Positions 10,044 to 22,170 of a DNA stretch of 64,000 bases are shown piece after piece (position 1 is the first letter of the stretch; each line of letters opens with the position of its first letter). The notes beneath the pieces were generated by a model. It saw nothing but the letters and a program-made list of their open reading frames with translations, made no database searches and was not told the origin of the DNA. The DNA is taken from positions 730,154 through 794,153 of the forward strand of contig GG745329.1 of NCBI GenBank assembly GCA_000151295.1, given 5' to 3'. The position numbers were made by a program, and so were the translations under genes. The stretch comes from Allomyces macrogynus ATCC 38327. Lineage: Eukaryota; Blastocladiomycota; Blastocladiomycetes; Blastocladiales; Blastocladiaceae.

Positions 10044-12943
10044 ATGCCGTGCCATTGCGCCCACCAGCGCACCTCGTTCCGCGACCGCGTGAGCGGTGCT
10101 GCTCGTGCCGACGAGCCCGACTTTGACCACGACCTGGTCGGTTTCGCCGAACCTGATGCACGCACGCACTATGCGCCCAACATGGTCCTCGAGCCCGTGC
10201 ACATTGACGTGCACACCGATTTCGATTTCGAGCATGCGACGGCCAAGTTTGCCGTGACGCACACGGTGCGGTGCAACCGCGACGTGCCCGCCGCGCCGGC
10301 AGCGACGCCCGCGATCGCGAAAGCGGCGTCGCAGCTCAAGCTGCACGCCGTGAGCTTTGACGACGTCGAGGTCGAGGGCGAGCTGTTGGCCGGGTTCGAG
10401 TACGACGGCAAGGAACTGCACGTCCAGTGGGCGGCGCCGTTTGCCAAGGACGAGGAGCGGCACGTCACGATTCGGTACTCGGTGACGAAGCCCGTCTCGG
10501 GCCTGTTTTTCGCGCACCCGAGCTACGACCGCGAGTCGTACGGCGAGTACGTCGTGACCGACCACGAGACGGAGCGCGCGCGGTACTGGCTGCCGACGGT
10601 TGACGAGCCGACGGTGCGCACCAAGCTGTCGTTTGCGCTGACCGCCCCGGCGCACATGCACGCCTACGCCAACGGCGCGTTGGTCGGCGAGGAAGAGTCC
10701 GAGGACGGCAGCAAGAAGACGACCAAGTACCACCTCGACTTCCCGTGCCCGTCGTACCTGATTTGCATGGCTGTCGGCGATTTTACGGTCGTCGATGACC
10801 GCGACGCGCATGGGATCCCGATCAAGTACTTTGGCCCCAAGGCGCACCAGGCCGAACATATCTTGAAGGCGTTCGACAGCACGCCCGCAATGGTCGAGTG
10901 GCTGTCGACGCGCGTCGGTGTGCCGTTCCCGTGGCCCAAGTACTTCCAGTTTACGGCCCCGTTTATCGGTGGTGCCATGGAGAACATTTCGCTCGTCTCG
11001 TGGGGCGATTTCGTGACCATGGACGACACGCACGCGCGCGACTGGAAGTTCCTGATTGACACGGTCAACATTCACGAAATGGCGCACACCTACTTTGGCG
11101 ACATGACGGGCATGTCTTGCTCTCTCTTCTCCACCGCTAATACCGCGCGTGGTAGTTGAAACTGACCCAACTGTGCTTGATAGTCATTCGCTACTTTGAG
11201 CACGCCTGGCTCAAGGAGTCGTGGGCCACCTACATTGAGGGCGTCTGGGTCGAGGAGAACCATGGCGCGACCCCGGAGGAGCGTCACGACAATGCTCGTC
11301 TCTACCGGTTCAACGACCAGGAACGGTACACTCATCGCTATTTCTCACTTACGACCACGTCCGTGTTGTCGCTCAGACCCTGACCGTGCACTGCACCTGA
11401 CAGCTACATCTCCGAGACGCAGCGGTACCTGCGCCCCGTCGTGTGCCGCAAGTACGACCACAGCTGGAACATGTTTGACATGACGACCTACCCCGGAGGC
11501 GGCGCGCGCATTCACATGCTCCGCTCGCTCCTCGGTGACGCCGTCTTCTGGCCGGCCGTCGCCGCGTACCTGCAGCGGTACGCCGGCAAGACGGTCGAGA
11601 CCGAGGACTTCAAGCGCGTCATGGAAGAGTTTTCGGGCCTGAACCTGACGCAGTTCTTTGACCAGTGGTTCCACTCCAAGGGCTACCCGATCTTCAAGGC
11701 GTCGTTCCAGTACGACGCCGACCGCAAGGTTGCGGCCGTCATGATCGAGCAGACGCAGGCCGACCTGAAGAAGCGCGTGCCGCTGTTTGCCATGGACGTG
11801 GCCGTCGAGTTTGCCACGGCCGACGGCACCGTCTACCGGGCCGTTGCGCAGTTCACGGGCGATAACGCGCGCGCGCAGGCGGCGATTGCCGTGCCCACCA
11901 AGCCGGCGCGCGTCGAGATTGACCCGGACGGCCATCAGCTGTTTGGTTTCGCCGAGGACTTCAAACCCGCGCAGGAGATTCTGCTCGGTACGGCCAAGAC
12001 CGGCCGCGATGTGGTCAACCGCATTCGCGCGTACCGCACGCTCATCAAGGACGCTGATTTCGGGACCCTGCGCAAGATCCACGCTGCGGCGATTGCCGAA
12101 CCCGTGCCCGGCGTGCGCAAGGAGGTCGTGTTTGCTCTCGCGCCCTTCCGGCACGCCGCCGCTGTGGCGGTGCTCGTTGACGTTGTGCGCCACGAGACGG
12201 CCGACAGCGTCAAGGCCGAAATGTACAACGTGCTGCGGTTCAAGCACGCGCAGATCCGCCCCGTCGTTCTCGAGCTCCTGCAGCAAGATGACCTGACGTA
12301 CATGCAGCGCGGTGCCCTTCTCCGCGCGCTCGCCGTGCAGCGCAACCCCGAGGACTGGGCCACGATTGCGCCGTACTACGAGGACACGTCGCTGCCGGAT
12401 CTCATGGACACGGTACGCGCGGCGGCGCTCTTGGCGCTGAGTGAGTACCGCACGCCCGAGGCGGCGCGGTACCTGCTTGCGCAGGCGGCGCTCTTGGTCA
12501 ATGTCGACGTGCACGACCAGTTGCGCGGAGCCGTCTACACGGCCCTTGCCAAGTTGGCGCCGTGGGTCGATACGCCGCTGCGCTCGGCCATTGTCGAGAC
12601 GATTGCGCAAGGGCTGACAGACCGGTCCGCGACGGTGCGCTACTACCGTGCCTTGGGTGCTCTCAAGAACCTCGGCAAGGAGGCGCTGCCGTATACGGCC
12701 GCGATCGAGGCGTCGTTGCCGCTCTACGCGGAGCAGGACAAGGGTGACGTGCGCAAGGCCATTAACCGGATTCGCAAGGCCGGCGCGCCGCACGGGTCCA
12801 AGGCTGCGGCTCTGACGACTCGGATCGAGGAGCTGGAGAAGCTGGTGCGCAAGCTCGAGGCCAAGAACCTGACTTTTGAGGATGAGCAGGCGCAGGCCAA
12901 GGAGACCGCGGCCCAGGAGAGTGAGGCCAAGGCCGACGAGTAG
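10044..12943 (+). CDS. M1-family zinc aminopeptidase
   Basis: Exons 10044-11109, 11184-11325 and 11404-12943 give about 915 aa, the usual M1 length. Family knowledge: these gluzincins remove N-terminal residues from peptides. Seen: the exopeptidase motif Gly-Ala-Met-Glu-Asn (about 10974-10988), and the zinc site His-Glu-Met-Ala-His (11073-11087). Eighteen residues later comes the third ligand Glu in Lys-Glu-Ser-Trp-Ala. That 18-residue spacing is kept only if intron 1 (11110-11183) uses a GC donor (gcatgt). Intron 2 (11326-11403) is gt-ag. The third exon carries a helical C-terminal domain ending in a Lys/Glu-rich coil. No signal peptide or membrane segment is visible, so a cytosolic enzyme of the puromycin-sensitive/Aap1 kind is likely. 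The start at 10044 has a good context (cagcatg). Confidence 0.93.
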
Positions 12944-13788
12944 ACAGAACATTGTGTTTGGAGCGACGATTTTGCTTCATTATAATCTCGAGTAGATTTG
13001 CCTCTTTCTCCACCCGTTTTTGAATGATGAATGAGAGACGGATGGCGGTGATTGATGCTGCTGTCCTTCATAGCTTTGTTTGGTTTAATCATGAACTCGT
13101 TCAGCATGGCCGTCCACAGTCTGCTCGCTCTATTTACTCTTCTGCGGCCTGGCCTCTTCGCCTTTCAGTCGCAAAATAACGCTCTCAAGGAAGGGGACAC
13201 GGTGGGCCGTCAGGTTCCCTGAGTACCAGCGCGTCAGCGCGCACTTTCAGAGTAGTAGCTTGACCAGCCCGACACGATGTGGCCCGTCTCGCAGCGACCA
13301 GCTCCTCGTAACAACCTCTCACATGATCCAAATCAACTACTGCGCAGCACACCATTTAGTCCGGTTGTTGCACCGTCCTGTCTTGATCTTTGTTATCCTT
13401 CCGGCCCCCCTTCGGGGGGGCTCTTACTATCGCGGCCGAGGATGACCGAGTGTTTGAGAAGGTGTTCGGCAGACACCTCGGGTTCGCTCGGGTGCGTCTG
13501 ACGCGAATACAGGCTCGCGCGTGCCGCTCCCAAACCACCTTGTTACTTGAAGAGCACGCAAACATCATCAGAGGCGCCCTAAATCATTTTGCTGGCTTTA
13601 TTCTTCTGAAGTCCGTGTCGCGAGATGTCGGAGACGCTCCACTGCTTCACTTTGGCCCCTTCTTTCCAAAGCACAACTTCTTCGCCCCACAATCATGCTG
13701 TCGATCGCGCACGGCCAACGAAGGCCCACGGCCTCCACATCGTCCGCCCCCCGCCCCCCGCGCCCCCCCCCCCCCCCCCACGGCTTTT
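12944..13788. other. Intergenic between convergent genes
   Basis: About 840 bp between the aminopeptidase and TRM82 3' ends. It holds a UUCG-capped hairpin at 13404-13421 and a run of 17 C at 13763-13779, close to the TRM82 stop. Open frames here have no recognisable motif. Confidence 0.5.
13404..13421. other. Perfect hairpin with a TTCG loop
   Basis: A G followed by six C, the loop ttcg, then six G and a C form a 7-bp perfect stem closed by a C(UUCG)G tetraloop. It lies between two convergent transcripts, about 460 bp past the aminopeptidase stop. No T run follows, so a polymerase III terminator role is not supported. Confidence 0.7.
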
Positions 13789-15275
13789 TCAGTCAAACCA
13801 CCGATTTTGCGAAAATGAGAATGAATACATGAGGGGCACCTTTTTCTTTTGCTTGGGGTTTTTGGGCTTTGACCCGGAATCCTCCACCTCCCCGCCGTCC
13901 TTCTCCCACTCAAAGTCCTTGCGCAGCGTGTCGAACAGGTACAGGTCGCTCTCGGCGACTTGCAAGTCGCCAAAGCTCACTGCAACGCTCTCGGTTGCCG
14001 ACGCCGACGCCTTCTACGACGTGAATATGCGGCGGTGAGCCAAATGATCGCCGCCACCACGAGCAGCGCAAAAATGCCGTACCAGATCCACGACACCGAG
14101 ACCGCCCATGGCACCGATCCACAACCGACCCGTCGTGTCGAATGCAGCCGAGAGGACCTGGCCGAGGTTGGCCGACGTGGTCACGCGGCGTGCCAGGTCG
14201 AGCGTGCTCGTGTCCGGGTTCCACCGGAACACAATTACGGCGTTAGTGCCCTCAACGACGGCAGCGATATGGTGGCCGTGGTGCACGAGAGCGCGGACGG
14301 CAATAGTGCCGTGCGACGGCTATGCGCAGAACAAGCGTTAGAAACCGGGTCCAGACCCAAAAAGGGCGAAGAAAAAAAAACAGTCGCACCTCGACGTACG
14401 CGCGCAAGTCGCCACGCGCAAGAAGCTGGCCGGTCCGGTAGTCCCAGAGCGCGACAAAGTCGTCGCCACCGGCCGAGGCGAGCAGCCGCTCGTCGCCAAT
14501 GACAGTCAAGTGCGCGACAAACTGCGTGTGGCCGAGGCAGAACGCTTCAATGATATGGCCGGCCGGGAACCGCGACACGCGAACGTGCTCGTCGCGGTCG
14601 CCCGTCACAATCAGTGAGTCCTGCGCCGCGAGCTTGGCGCACGTCACCATCGAGACGTGGCCAACAATGATCGAACCACCGTCGCCGGGCTTCGTAGACG
14701 GCGGGGTTGCGGGCTCGAGCGGGAAGCTAGATTGGACCGAAATGTCAGGCACGTGTATCGGGTTCATGGTGGCGAGGGCAATTACGCACGTCCAGACATC
14801 GCCGTGCTTGTCGGCGCACACCAATGTCGCATTGTCGCGGCTGACGCATACCTCGACCATGCGCTTCTCGGCGACGCGCTCATTGGAGAGCGTCCACGAT
14901 GATGGGCCAGCAGTTTGCTTCCAGACCTTGATGGTCTTGTCTTCGCCCGACGTGACAAAAAATGTGCCATCGGGGGAGAAGCACGCCGTGCGAATGGGGC
15001 CGGTGTGCTTGTGTGCGTCAAATTGCTCGGGTGCTGCAAGAACCTTGTGGGTGCTGGCGACGGACACGACGGCAAGGCGACTGGTCAGCCAGAGAAATTC
15101 ACCATGGTGACCAAAATGGGCACAGGTCGTTCTTGAACGAAACGCGCGTCGTTTTCCAGGCCAGGTCGCAACTTGATCATTACCTGCAGTCCAAGATGGC
15201 AAAAATGGGACCGCAGACGGCGGCCACGATGGCGGACGCCGGGCTTGCAACAGTCAGGCTGACGGGCTGCGGCAT
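13789..15275 (-). CDS. TRM82: tRNA (guanine-N7) methyltransferase non-catalytic subunit (TRM82/WDR4-like)
   Basis: Exons, in transcript order, are 15275-15184, 15080-14390, 14319-14083 and 14013-13789, joined by three gt-ag introns (103, 70 and 69 nt), giving about 414 aa. Family knowledge: this WD40 protein binds TRM8/METTL1 for m7G46 methylation of tRNA. Seen: WD-type blades with Ser-Pro-Asp-Gly and Asp-Lys-Thr-Ile-Lys-Val-Trp-Lys; the family signature Gly-His-Val-Ser-Met with Thr-Gly-Asp-Arg-Asp-Glu-His-Val-Arg-Val-Ser-Arg; and Gly-His-Thr-Gln-Phe-Val followed by Gly-Gly-Asp-Asp-Phe-Val-Ala-Leu-Trp-Asp. The C-terminus is acidic, then Lys-rich. The ATG at 15275 was chosen because the upstream frame looks non-coding. 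The gene diverges from the kinesin gene with 300 bp between the starts. Confidence 0.9.
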
Positions 15276-15575
15276 GTTGCTGGTGATTGGGCTCGTTGAC
15301 TGCGGCGTGCAGCGCGTCGGCCAGAGCCGTTGCCGCCGCAGGGACAATCCGCGAACGGCGCGGCGAACGGTGATGTGGTCACGGGCGCTCACCTGCCTGG
15401 TCGCTGTCAGACCTCAACTGCGAGACGCGTGCATTGCCCGATCATTTTGCGATGTGCGCCGGCGCTGATTTCGCTCCAACATTCGACACCCGCAGCCACG
15501 ACAACTTGCTGCAACCAGCCCTCCTCGTGTGGTGGAGATGCCTTGCCTCTGCCGAACCCAGGCATTTCAGCGACC
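15276..15575. promoter_or_regulatory. Divergent promoter region of TRM82 and kinesin-9
   Basis: Exactly 300 bp separates the two proposed ATGs, which point away from each other. No TATA box is evident. Any shared control elements must lie here. Confidence 0.45.
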
Positions 15576-18500
15576 ATGACCGACATGATGAATAACAAGC
15601 ACGTCCGCGTCGTCGTGCGCACACGACCAACGACCCGGTTTGCCAGCCAGGCCATTGAAATCATTCCGGACAAGAATGTATGATCATTGCGAATAAGATA
15701 TCGCTCCCGGTGTGGTCGCTGTCTTGCAAGTCTTGAGGCTCTTTGCGATGAACCTATTTGGGCAGCTGCACTCCTCCGCAATGTCCCATCACCCACCGTC
15801 ACGACGTGCACTCTGACGCGGCAAATGGCGTGTGAACCGTTGATAGATTGTCAACATCCACGTCCCGAAACCCGAGGACGCGGGCTTCATCAACAACCAG
15901 CAGTCGGACTGGTCGTTCAAATTTGACAAGCTCCTGCACAATGTGAGCCAGGACGCGGTTTACGAGGAGTGCGGCACGCCGATTGTGCGGTCCTTGCTTG
16001 ACGGGTACAACGGTCCGTCTCACCCCAGCGAGCGGCGGTGGGGCGGCAAGTGGAGTTCTGTTTTCTAAAATGCCGTTCTCCGCATTGTAGGCACACTCCT
16101 TGCGTACGGTACGCGGATGTCGCCCATACTCTCGCTTTTTCGTGACGCGCTCTCATGTGCGCCTCGGCGGTCCGAATAGGCCAGACGGGCGCGGGTAAGA
16201 CATTTACCATGACGGGCGCAACGGAAAACTACCGACACCGCGGCATGATTCCGCGTGCAATCAGCCAAGTCTTCAAGGAGATTCAGGCGCGACCGCAGTA
16301 CGCCTACACGATCCGCATCAGTTATCTAGAAATCTACAACGAAAACATGATCGACCTGCTCGCGCCTGTCGGGCAGTCGGCCGACATGGCCGTCGTCGAG
16401 GACAAGAACGGTGCGCTTGACGCGCATTACCCGTTTTCGGCAAGACCCTTCATGTCCTCACTCGACACCTCACACAATAGGGTGCTACGTCAAGGGCCTT
16501 TCGCAAGTGATCGCGACCAACGAGGAAGAAACCCTGAACCTGCTTTTTGAAGGCGAGACGGCGCGGTCGGTTGGGGACCATGCACTGAACCGCAGCAGTT
16601 CGCGGTCGCACACGGTCTTCACGATCCACCTCGAGTCCAAGAGCCGCGTCGATAGTTCCGACGACGTGATTTTCTCCAAGCTCAACCTGGTCGACTTGGC
16701 GGGCAGCGAGCGGCTCGCCAAGACGGCGTCGAGCGGCAAGACGCTCAAGGAGGCCATGTTCATCAACAAGTCACTCACGTTTCTCGAGCAGGTGATTATC
16801 GCCCTCGCCGACAAGAAGCGCGACCATGTGCCATACCGCCAGTCGCGGTTGACGAACGTGCTGCGCGATTCGCTTGGTTCGTGTTGGCATTGGGTGCGGT
16901 TTTCTGTCTGTCAGGGCGCTCGCTGACTTGTCGTCGTTTCCGGATTCTAGGAGGCAACTGCAACACCCTCATGATCGCCAACATTTGGGGTGAGGCCGAC
17001 CATCTCGAGGAAACGATCAGCACGCTGCGGTTCGCGACGCGCATGAGCTGCGTGACCAACGAGCCCGTTGTCAACGTGCAATACGACCCCATGGTGCGTC
17101 TGTCCGAGCGGTCCTACCCCCCCCCCCCCCCATTCCATCACGTCTATGCTGTCCTAATCTTCCCACCTCGCCCCTCTCACAGACGCTCGTCAAGAAACAA
17201 GAGCGCGAGATCAAGGAACTGCGACAAGAGCTCGCCATGTACGACACGCTGATCGGGCGCAGCCATGTGCAGTACGAGCCGTTCACCGACGGCCAAAAAG
17301 CCGAGCTCGCCAAACGCGTGCGCGCGTGGTTCGATGGCACCGACGACGAGATTGAAATTGTGACACTGCGGCAAGTCAAGGAAATCATGAATGTTTTCAA
17401 GGGCATGTACTTGCAGTGGGCGCAGGGCGGTGACCGGTGCGAGCTGCCGAAAGCCGGCGGCGCAACGGGGCCCGCGACGGCGGGTGGAATGGAGCGCGAT
17501 ATTTCGGCGGCGCTCGAGGAGGAGGACGGGGTGGGGGAGACGGAGGGGATGGGGTTCAGTATTGGCGTGGTACGTGCTGAACCGTGTTCTTGAACGCGTA
17601 ACATCGCGGGATACTGACTGGGGTGTGCGATCGTGTAGGCACCCGTCAGCGGCCCCAACGGCCGCCGCAAAGTCATCAACAAGAAGGCGCCGCCCGCCGC
17701 CAAAAAGGAGCCGTTTGTCCCGAACGCCGCGTCGCGTCAATCGAGCACAAGTTTCGTCTATGGCAGCTCTCCCGCTCCGACCACAGGCACCACCGGATCT
17801 GGTGGAGACGACGCGGGCCATTCCCCCGGCGGGAGCCCCGAGGTCCAGGGCGCGTCGCGATTCGGGGATCAAGGTGCTATGGGTCCAGTCGGCATCCCAG
17901 CACTGCAGCCGCTGCCGCCGATTCCGGCACGCGCCAAACCCGACCGCAACGAGGAGTTTGAGACATTCAAGCGCGGGCCCGGCAAGGATCTCGCGCAGGC
18001 GTTGATTGAGAACAAGCGTGCGTTCTCTCCACCCATTTCATCGCGTCTGGGCTTTGCGCTAACTGTTTGTTTCCACCTCCACCTAGGCATTCTCCGCGAC
18101 AAGAAACGCGCGCTCGTCGACCTGACCGCGCGCGTGACCACGCTCAAGGCATCAATCACCGACCTCAAGACCGCCGTCGCGCGTGACCGCGACCAGGCGT
18201 TGCAAGCCGACACCGAGCACGACCCGGCGCTCTACTCTGCGCCGATCCCGGCCGACGTGCAGGCCAAACTCGACTCGCTCGCGACGCTCAAGGCCGACGC
18301 CAAGCGGCACCTCGAGGCGGTCGCGCAGACCAAGTCGGAGCTCGAGTACGCAGCGCGCGTCGTTGACACGTGTCGCGAACGGCTCGTGCGCGAGTTCGAC
18401 GCGTGGTACTTGCAGGTGTATTGCGATGCGCCAGCGCCGGCGGGGGTGGGGGAGGCGCGGCCGACGTCTGTGGCAGAGCGCCGGACGGCAGCGGCGGCGG

Positions 18501-18685
18501 CAGCGGCGGCGGTTGCGGGAATGACGACGGATGCGAGTGTGGCCGATCCGCTCGACTTGGCTGAGCAGTTTGACCTGATGCTCAACGACAAGCTCATGGA
18601 GGACCCGGCGTCGTACTCGTATTATGCGGCGCTGAAGCGTCGGCAGCGGCGTGGAGCCAAGCCGCAGGCGAGGACCTTGATGTGA
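15576..18685 (+). CDS. KIF9: Kinesin-9 family motor (KIF9-like), flagellar
   Basis: Nine exons: 15576-15677, 15847-16012, 16091-16108, 16180-16410, 16481-16876, 16951-17093, 17183-17569, 17639-18017 and 18087-18685, about 806 aa, close to animal KIF9. Family knowledge: kinesin-9 sits on the central pair or axoneme and supports ciliary beating. Seen: Asn-Asn-Gln-Gln-Ser-Asp-Trp-Ser-Phe, typical of KIF9; the P-loop Gly-Gln-Thr-Gly-Ala-Gly-Lys-Thr, which begins at the end of an 18-nt exon; switch I Asn-Arg-Ser-Ser-Ser-Arg-Ser-His; and switch II Asp-Leu-Ala-Gly-Ser-Glu. The neck and stalk follow, with Ile-Val-Thr-Leu-Arg-Gln-Val-Lys-Glu and a C-terminal coiled coil (about 18100-18400). The intron at 18018-18086 is 69 nt without a stop and could be mistaken for coding. 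The ATG at 15576 has an accatg context. The 169-nt first intron is the least certain junction. Confidence 0.94.
16091..16108 (+). other. 18-nt micro-exon of the kinesin-9 gene
   Basis: This exon is flanked by ttgtag and gtacgc. It supplies Thr-Leu-Leu-Ala-Tyr plus the split Gly codons needed to reach the P-loop. Without it the motor domain would lose part of its most conserved segment. Confidence 0.85.
17117..17131. repeat. Run of 15 C in a kinesin intron
   Basis: A homopolymer of 15 C lies inside intron 6 of the kinesin-9 gene, upstream of a pyrimidine-rich acceptor. Confidence 0.95.
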
Positions 18686-18898
18686 TTTGAACGAAGGGTG
18701 GAGAGACTGGGCGAGCGTGCAGGGACTGTGAAATGCAAACGAGGAGACGGTTGAATGTGCTCTGACAATGCCATTCCATTACAAAAAGACCGCGTGGAAT
18801 CCGAAGAAGTTGAGGAAGAAAGAGAAAGACTGACGAAGCCAAAACAAAAAAGCGAGCGCGCCCACGACAAAAAGCAACAATCAACGCAACGCACGACC

Positions 18899-20640
18899 TT
18901 ACTGGTCAATCGGCCCCTGTGACTTGAGCGACGCCCGACCGGCGCGCATCATTTCGTCGACAAGCAGAAGGTTGGACGCAATGACGGCAATCGAGTGCAG
19001 CATGTGCCGCTGGACGCGGTAATTGTCGAGCACGCCCTCGGAGACCGGGTCCATGGGCTCGCCCGTCTTCAAGTCGACACCGACGACGTGGCCCGCGGCG
19101 TGCTCGTCCTGCAGCTCAACCAGCACGTCCTGCGCGTCAAGACCGGCGTTCATGGCGAGAACCTTCGGGATCACAAGCATCGCGTCGGCAAACGCCTGAA
19201 TACCAAACTTGGCGCGGCCCTTGACCGCGTCCTTGTACTTGAGCAAGTGGCGATGCAGCGCGACCTGGAACGCGCCCGCACCAGGGATCACACACGTGTC
19301 CTCGACGGCGTTCTTGACGGCGCGGAGACCGTCGCGCACGGCGTCGTTAATTTGCGCGAGCGTGTGCGCGTTCGGGCCCTTGATCAAGATCGTGCACGAC
19401 GCCGGGTTCTGCACTTCCTCGACAAACGTGTACTTTTCTTCGCCGAGCACGTGCTCGTAGACGAGCCCGGCGTAGCCGAGCACATCCTTGGTCAGGTCAT
19501 CAACCGAGTTCTGCTCGACACCGCCGCACACGAGCTGCAGACGCTCCATGTTACGGCGCTTGGCGCGGCGCAGCGCGAGAATGCCGTTCTTTTGCAGCAC
19601 GTCGAGCGAGAGCGGGTCGATACCCTTCTGGTTGATGACGACAAAGCCCTTGTCGGTGCCGTCGCAGACGCTCTTCTTGAACTCGACCAGCTTCTTGAGC
19701 CGGTTATCGATGAACCGGCGCTCCGACTCGACGAGCTTCTCGCGCTGCTCGGCCGACGAGTAGAAGAAGCTCGAGTTGACCTCGGTCTTTTCGTACTCGA
19801 GCGAGACGTTGAGCGTGAGAATGTAGGCGTTCTTGACGCGCTTGGGCATGTCCGGGTGCCGTGCACCGTGGTCGAGGACAAGACCCTTGACGAACCGCGT
19901 GTCCATGTCGGTGCGGTGCATCATTTTCATGATCTCAATCATGTAGAGGTCGATGGGCTTGCCCTCGCGGTGGATCGTAAGGACGGCATCGACGACGGCC
20001 TCGGTCAGGTTGTCGGCCAGGTCGGCGTGCACCTTGGTGCGCAGAGCGGTGCGCGCCACGTCGCACAAGAGCGACCGGTCAACCTTCTTGGTGAGCTTGA
20101 ACGACTCGAGGAACTAGTTGGCGGGTAACGACGGTGAGCATGGAATGGCTGAGAGCAATGAAAAAGTGAGCGGTCAAAGCGCACCTGCAACGACTCCTTC
20201 TTGGCGAGCTCAAAGCCCTCGGTGAGGACGCGCGGGTGCAGACCCTCGGAAATGTAGCGCTCGGCCTGCTTGAGCAGTTCGCCGACGAGCAAGACAATCG
20301 AGGTGGTGCCGTCGCCCGTGATTTCGTCCTGCGCGGTGGCCGCGCGCGCAATCATGGTGGCAGTCGGGTTCTGGATCTGCATTTCGCTCAGCAGGACCTT
20401 GCCGTCCTTGGTGAGCTTGATCTGGCCCGAACCGTCAACGAGCCTGAACGAGCACATGAGAACGAGCGTCAGCTCAAGGCCCACGATCCACACGGTCAAA
20501 CGAACAGCAACACCGTACATCTTGATGGTGCCGCGCGGGCCGAGGTTGGACCGCAGCACGTCCTGGAGACCGAGCGCCGCGTGGATGTTGATCTTGAGGG
20601 CCTGGCCGCGGCGCGCGACCTCCGAGTTGGGGTTGACCAT
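18899..20640 (-). CDS. CCT6: T-complex protein 1 subunit zeta (CCT6)
   Basis: Exons, in transcript order, are 20640-20519, 20443-20185 and 20113-18899, about 531 aa, the normal length for a CCT subunit. Family knowledge: CCT6 is one of eight paralogous subunits of the cytosolic chaperonin that folds actin and tubulin. Seen: Asn-Pro-Asn-Ser-Glu-Val-Ala near the start; Gly-Leu-Gln-Asp-Val-Leu and Asn-Leu-Gly-Pro-Arg-Gly-Thr; the ATP site [15 protein letters not shown]; and Gly-Ala-Gly-Ala near the hinge. [10 protein letters not shown] is characteristic of the zeta subunit. The frame is also open for several codons upstream of ATG 20640, so a short upstream exon could add a few residues. The 3' end converges on kinesin-9 with 213 bp between the stops. 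Confidence 0.97.
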
Positions 20641-21481
20641 TTGCACGGCGGATGACGCGGACCTGCGCGTGCGTGTAACGCATCGTGGGCAGAGGCGGGA
20701 TAAACGCAGAGCGGGATCACGGTCAGCGTATTGACCACGGGTCCCACGAGCGACATGGCCACGACATGGCCACAGAGACAGCACGACGTCGCAGTCACGG
20801 CGGAACGCGCGCGCGCGTCCAGCGACGCCGGGCAACGTCACTCGTGGTTGTTCGGGACTGGCGGCGCGCGTACATGGTGGCGGAATTGGTGGTGGTGGTG
20901 GGAGGGGGGGGAGGGGGTCGAGGGTGCGGGACGACGGGATCAGAGCAGTGGCGGCGGCGTGCGGTTGGTGCCGGGTGGGGAAAGCGGGCGGTCCAAGGCG
21001 GGCGACGAGTGCGGCAGCGGCACCAGGATCAAGTTGCAGCGGCAGGTCGCCGATGAAGGGGTGGTCGAAGTTGAGGTCGTCGTCGTCGTTGTCGTCGTCG
21101 TCGTCGTCGTCGTCGTCGCTTGGCCGGACGCGCCAGTTGGCTCGCCGCTCAGGCTGATCGCGCCCGCCGTCACTCGCTGGCGCGCTCTTCGTAGCGCTTC
21201 GAGGTGTTGCACGTGCACACACATGCCCTGCGCCGTGCGGTGTAAACCTGATAAAGGCCGAAAACCGCATCTTGTCTCGCACCCAAATCCTGTCCCCTGC
21301 CCTCACGCAAGTCGCAATGGCCCCACCACCAGCAGCGGTCCACCACCGCGCGGCAAACGCCTGGCCACGCGCGCCGTGATGCAGTGATGGCAGCCGGCCG
21401 GTGCCGCCCGTCGCCACCGCGCGCGACTTCTGCTGTCGGCCGCGGGTCCCTTGGAGCGCTGCTCGTGCCGATGGTGCAGCG

Positions 21482-21581
21482 NNNNNNNNNNNNNNNNNNN
21501 NNNNNNNNNNNNNNNNNNNNNNNNNNNNNNNNNNNNNNNNNNNNNNNNNNNNNNNNNNNNNNNNNNNNNNNNNNNNNNNNN
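21482..21581. other. Assembly gap of 100 N
   Basis: Exactly 100 N. The round number suggests a gap of unknown true length. It falls between CCT6 and UGP1 and interrupts no supported gene. Confidence 0.99.
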
Positions 21582-21992
21582 TTCAGTGGCGCCACCGCCC
21601 GTCCCTTGCTCGCTCGAGAGTGCAGTCGCCGCGGAGACCACGCGCAAATGAACTGGGCGGGCGTGTTTTCTGCGCCCTGCAGCGTGAATCGCTCGTGCGC
21701 ATGGCATGGTGGCCGAGGATGGCCGCGGGCACGTGTGGGTCCGTCTCGCAGGCGTTGGCGACGCGCCGAGGCTTCGTTGGTGGGCGTGATCCACGGCGGC
21801 GCGACAACAGCCGTCCAACACGCCTGCTGGCGAACCGTGCCGCGCCCAACACTGGACGCACCTTTGCCCGCAGTCCGACTCGCCCGCACGCGCGCCGAAT
21901 CCTGGGTCGCCCCGACTGGTCCCGCGCGCCCGTCCGCCTCCCACGCCCAAAGCAAATCCCGACCGCTGAGCGCACAAGCTGCTGCCGATCCC

Positions 21993-21999
21993 TATAAAA
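21993..21999 (+). promoter_or_regulatory. TATA box of the UGP1 gene
   Basis: The sequence tataaaa in a GC-rich context lies 263 bp upstream of the UGP1 ATG. It is followed by a pyrimidine-rich leader (ttcttctctcc) typical of strongly transcribed fungal genes. Confidence 0.6.
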
Positions 22000-22170
22000 G
22001 CCAGCTCGCGCGCTCGCTCGCGATCCGCTTCTTCTCTCCATCACGGTCCACCATCAACCGTGACTGCTGCTGCTGCCCGACCGATCCGCGACGCGTCTCG
22101 CTCCGCGCTCCAGCACCAACGAACGCGTCGGATCGACCGCTCGCTGCACGCAAGCCGCCCCTCCTGCATT

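Noticed and set aside
11345..12952. 535-codon minus-strand frame opposite the aminopeptidase
   Set aside because: Shadow frame; the plus strand carries the M1 domain with conserved motifs.
19000..20130. 377-codon plus-strand frame antisense to CCT6
   Set aside because: It mirrors the well-supported CCT6 exon; its Val/Leu/Arg/His-rich sequence is typical antisense translation.
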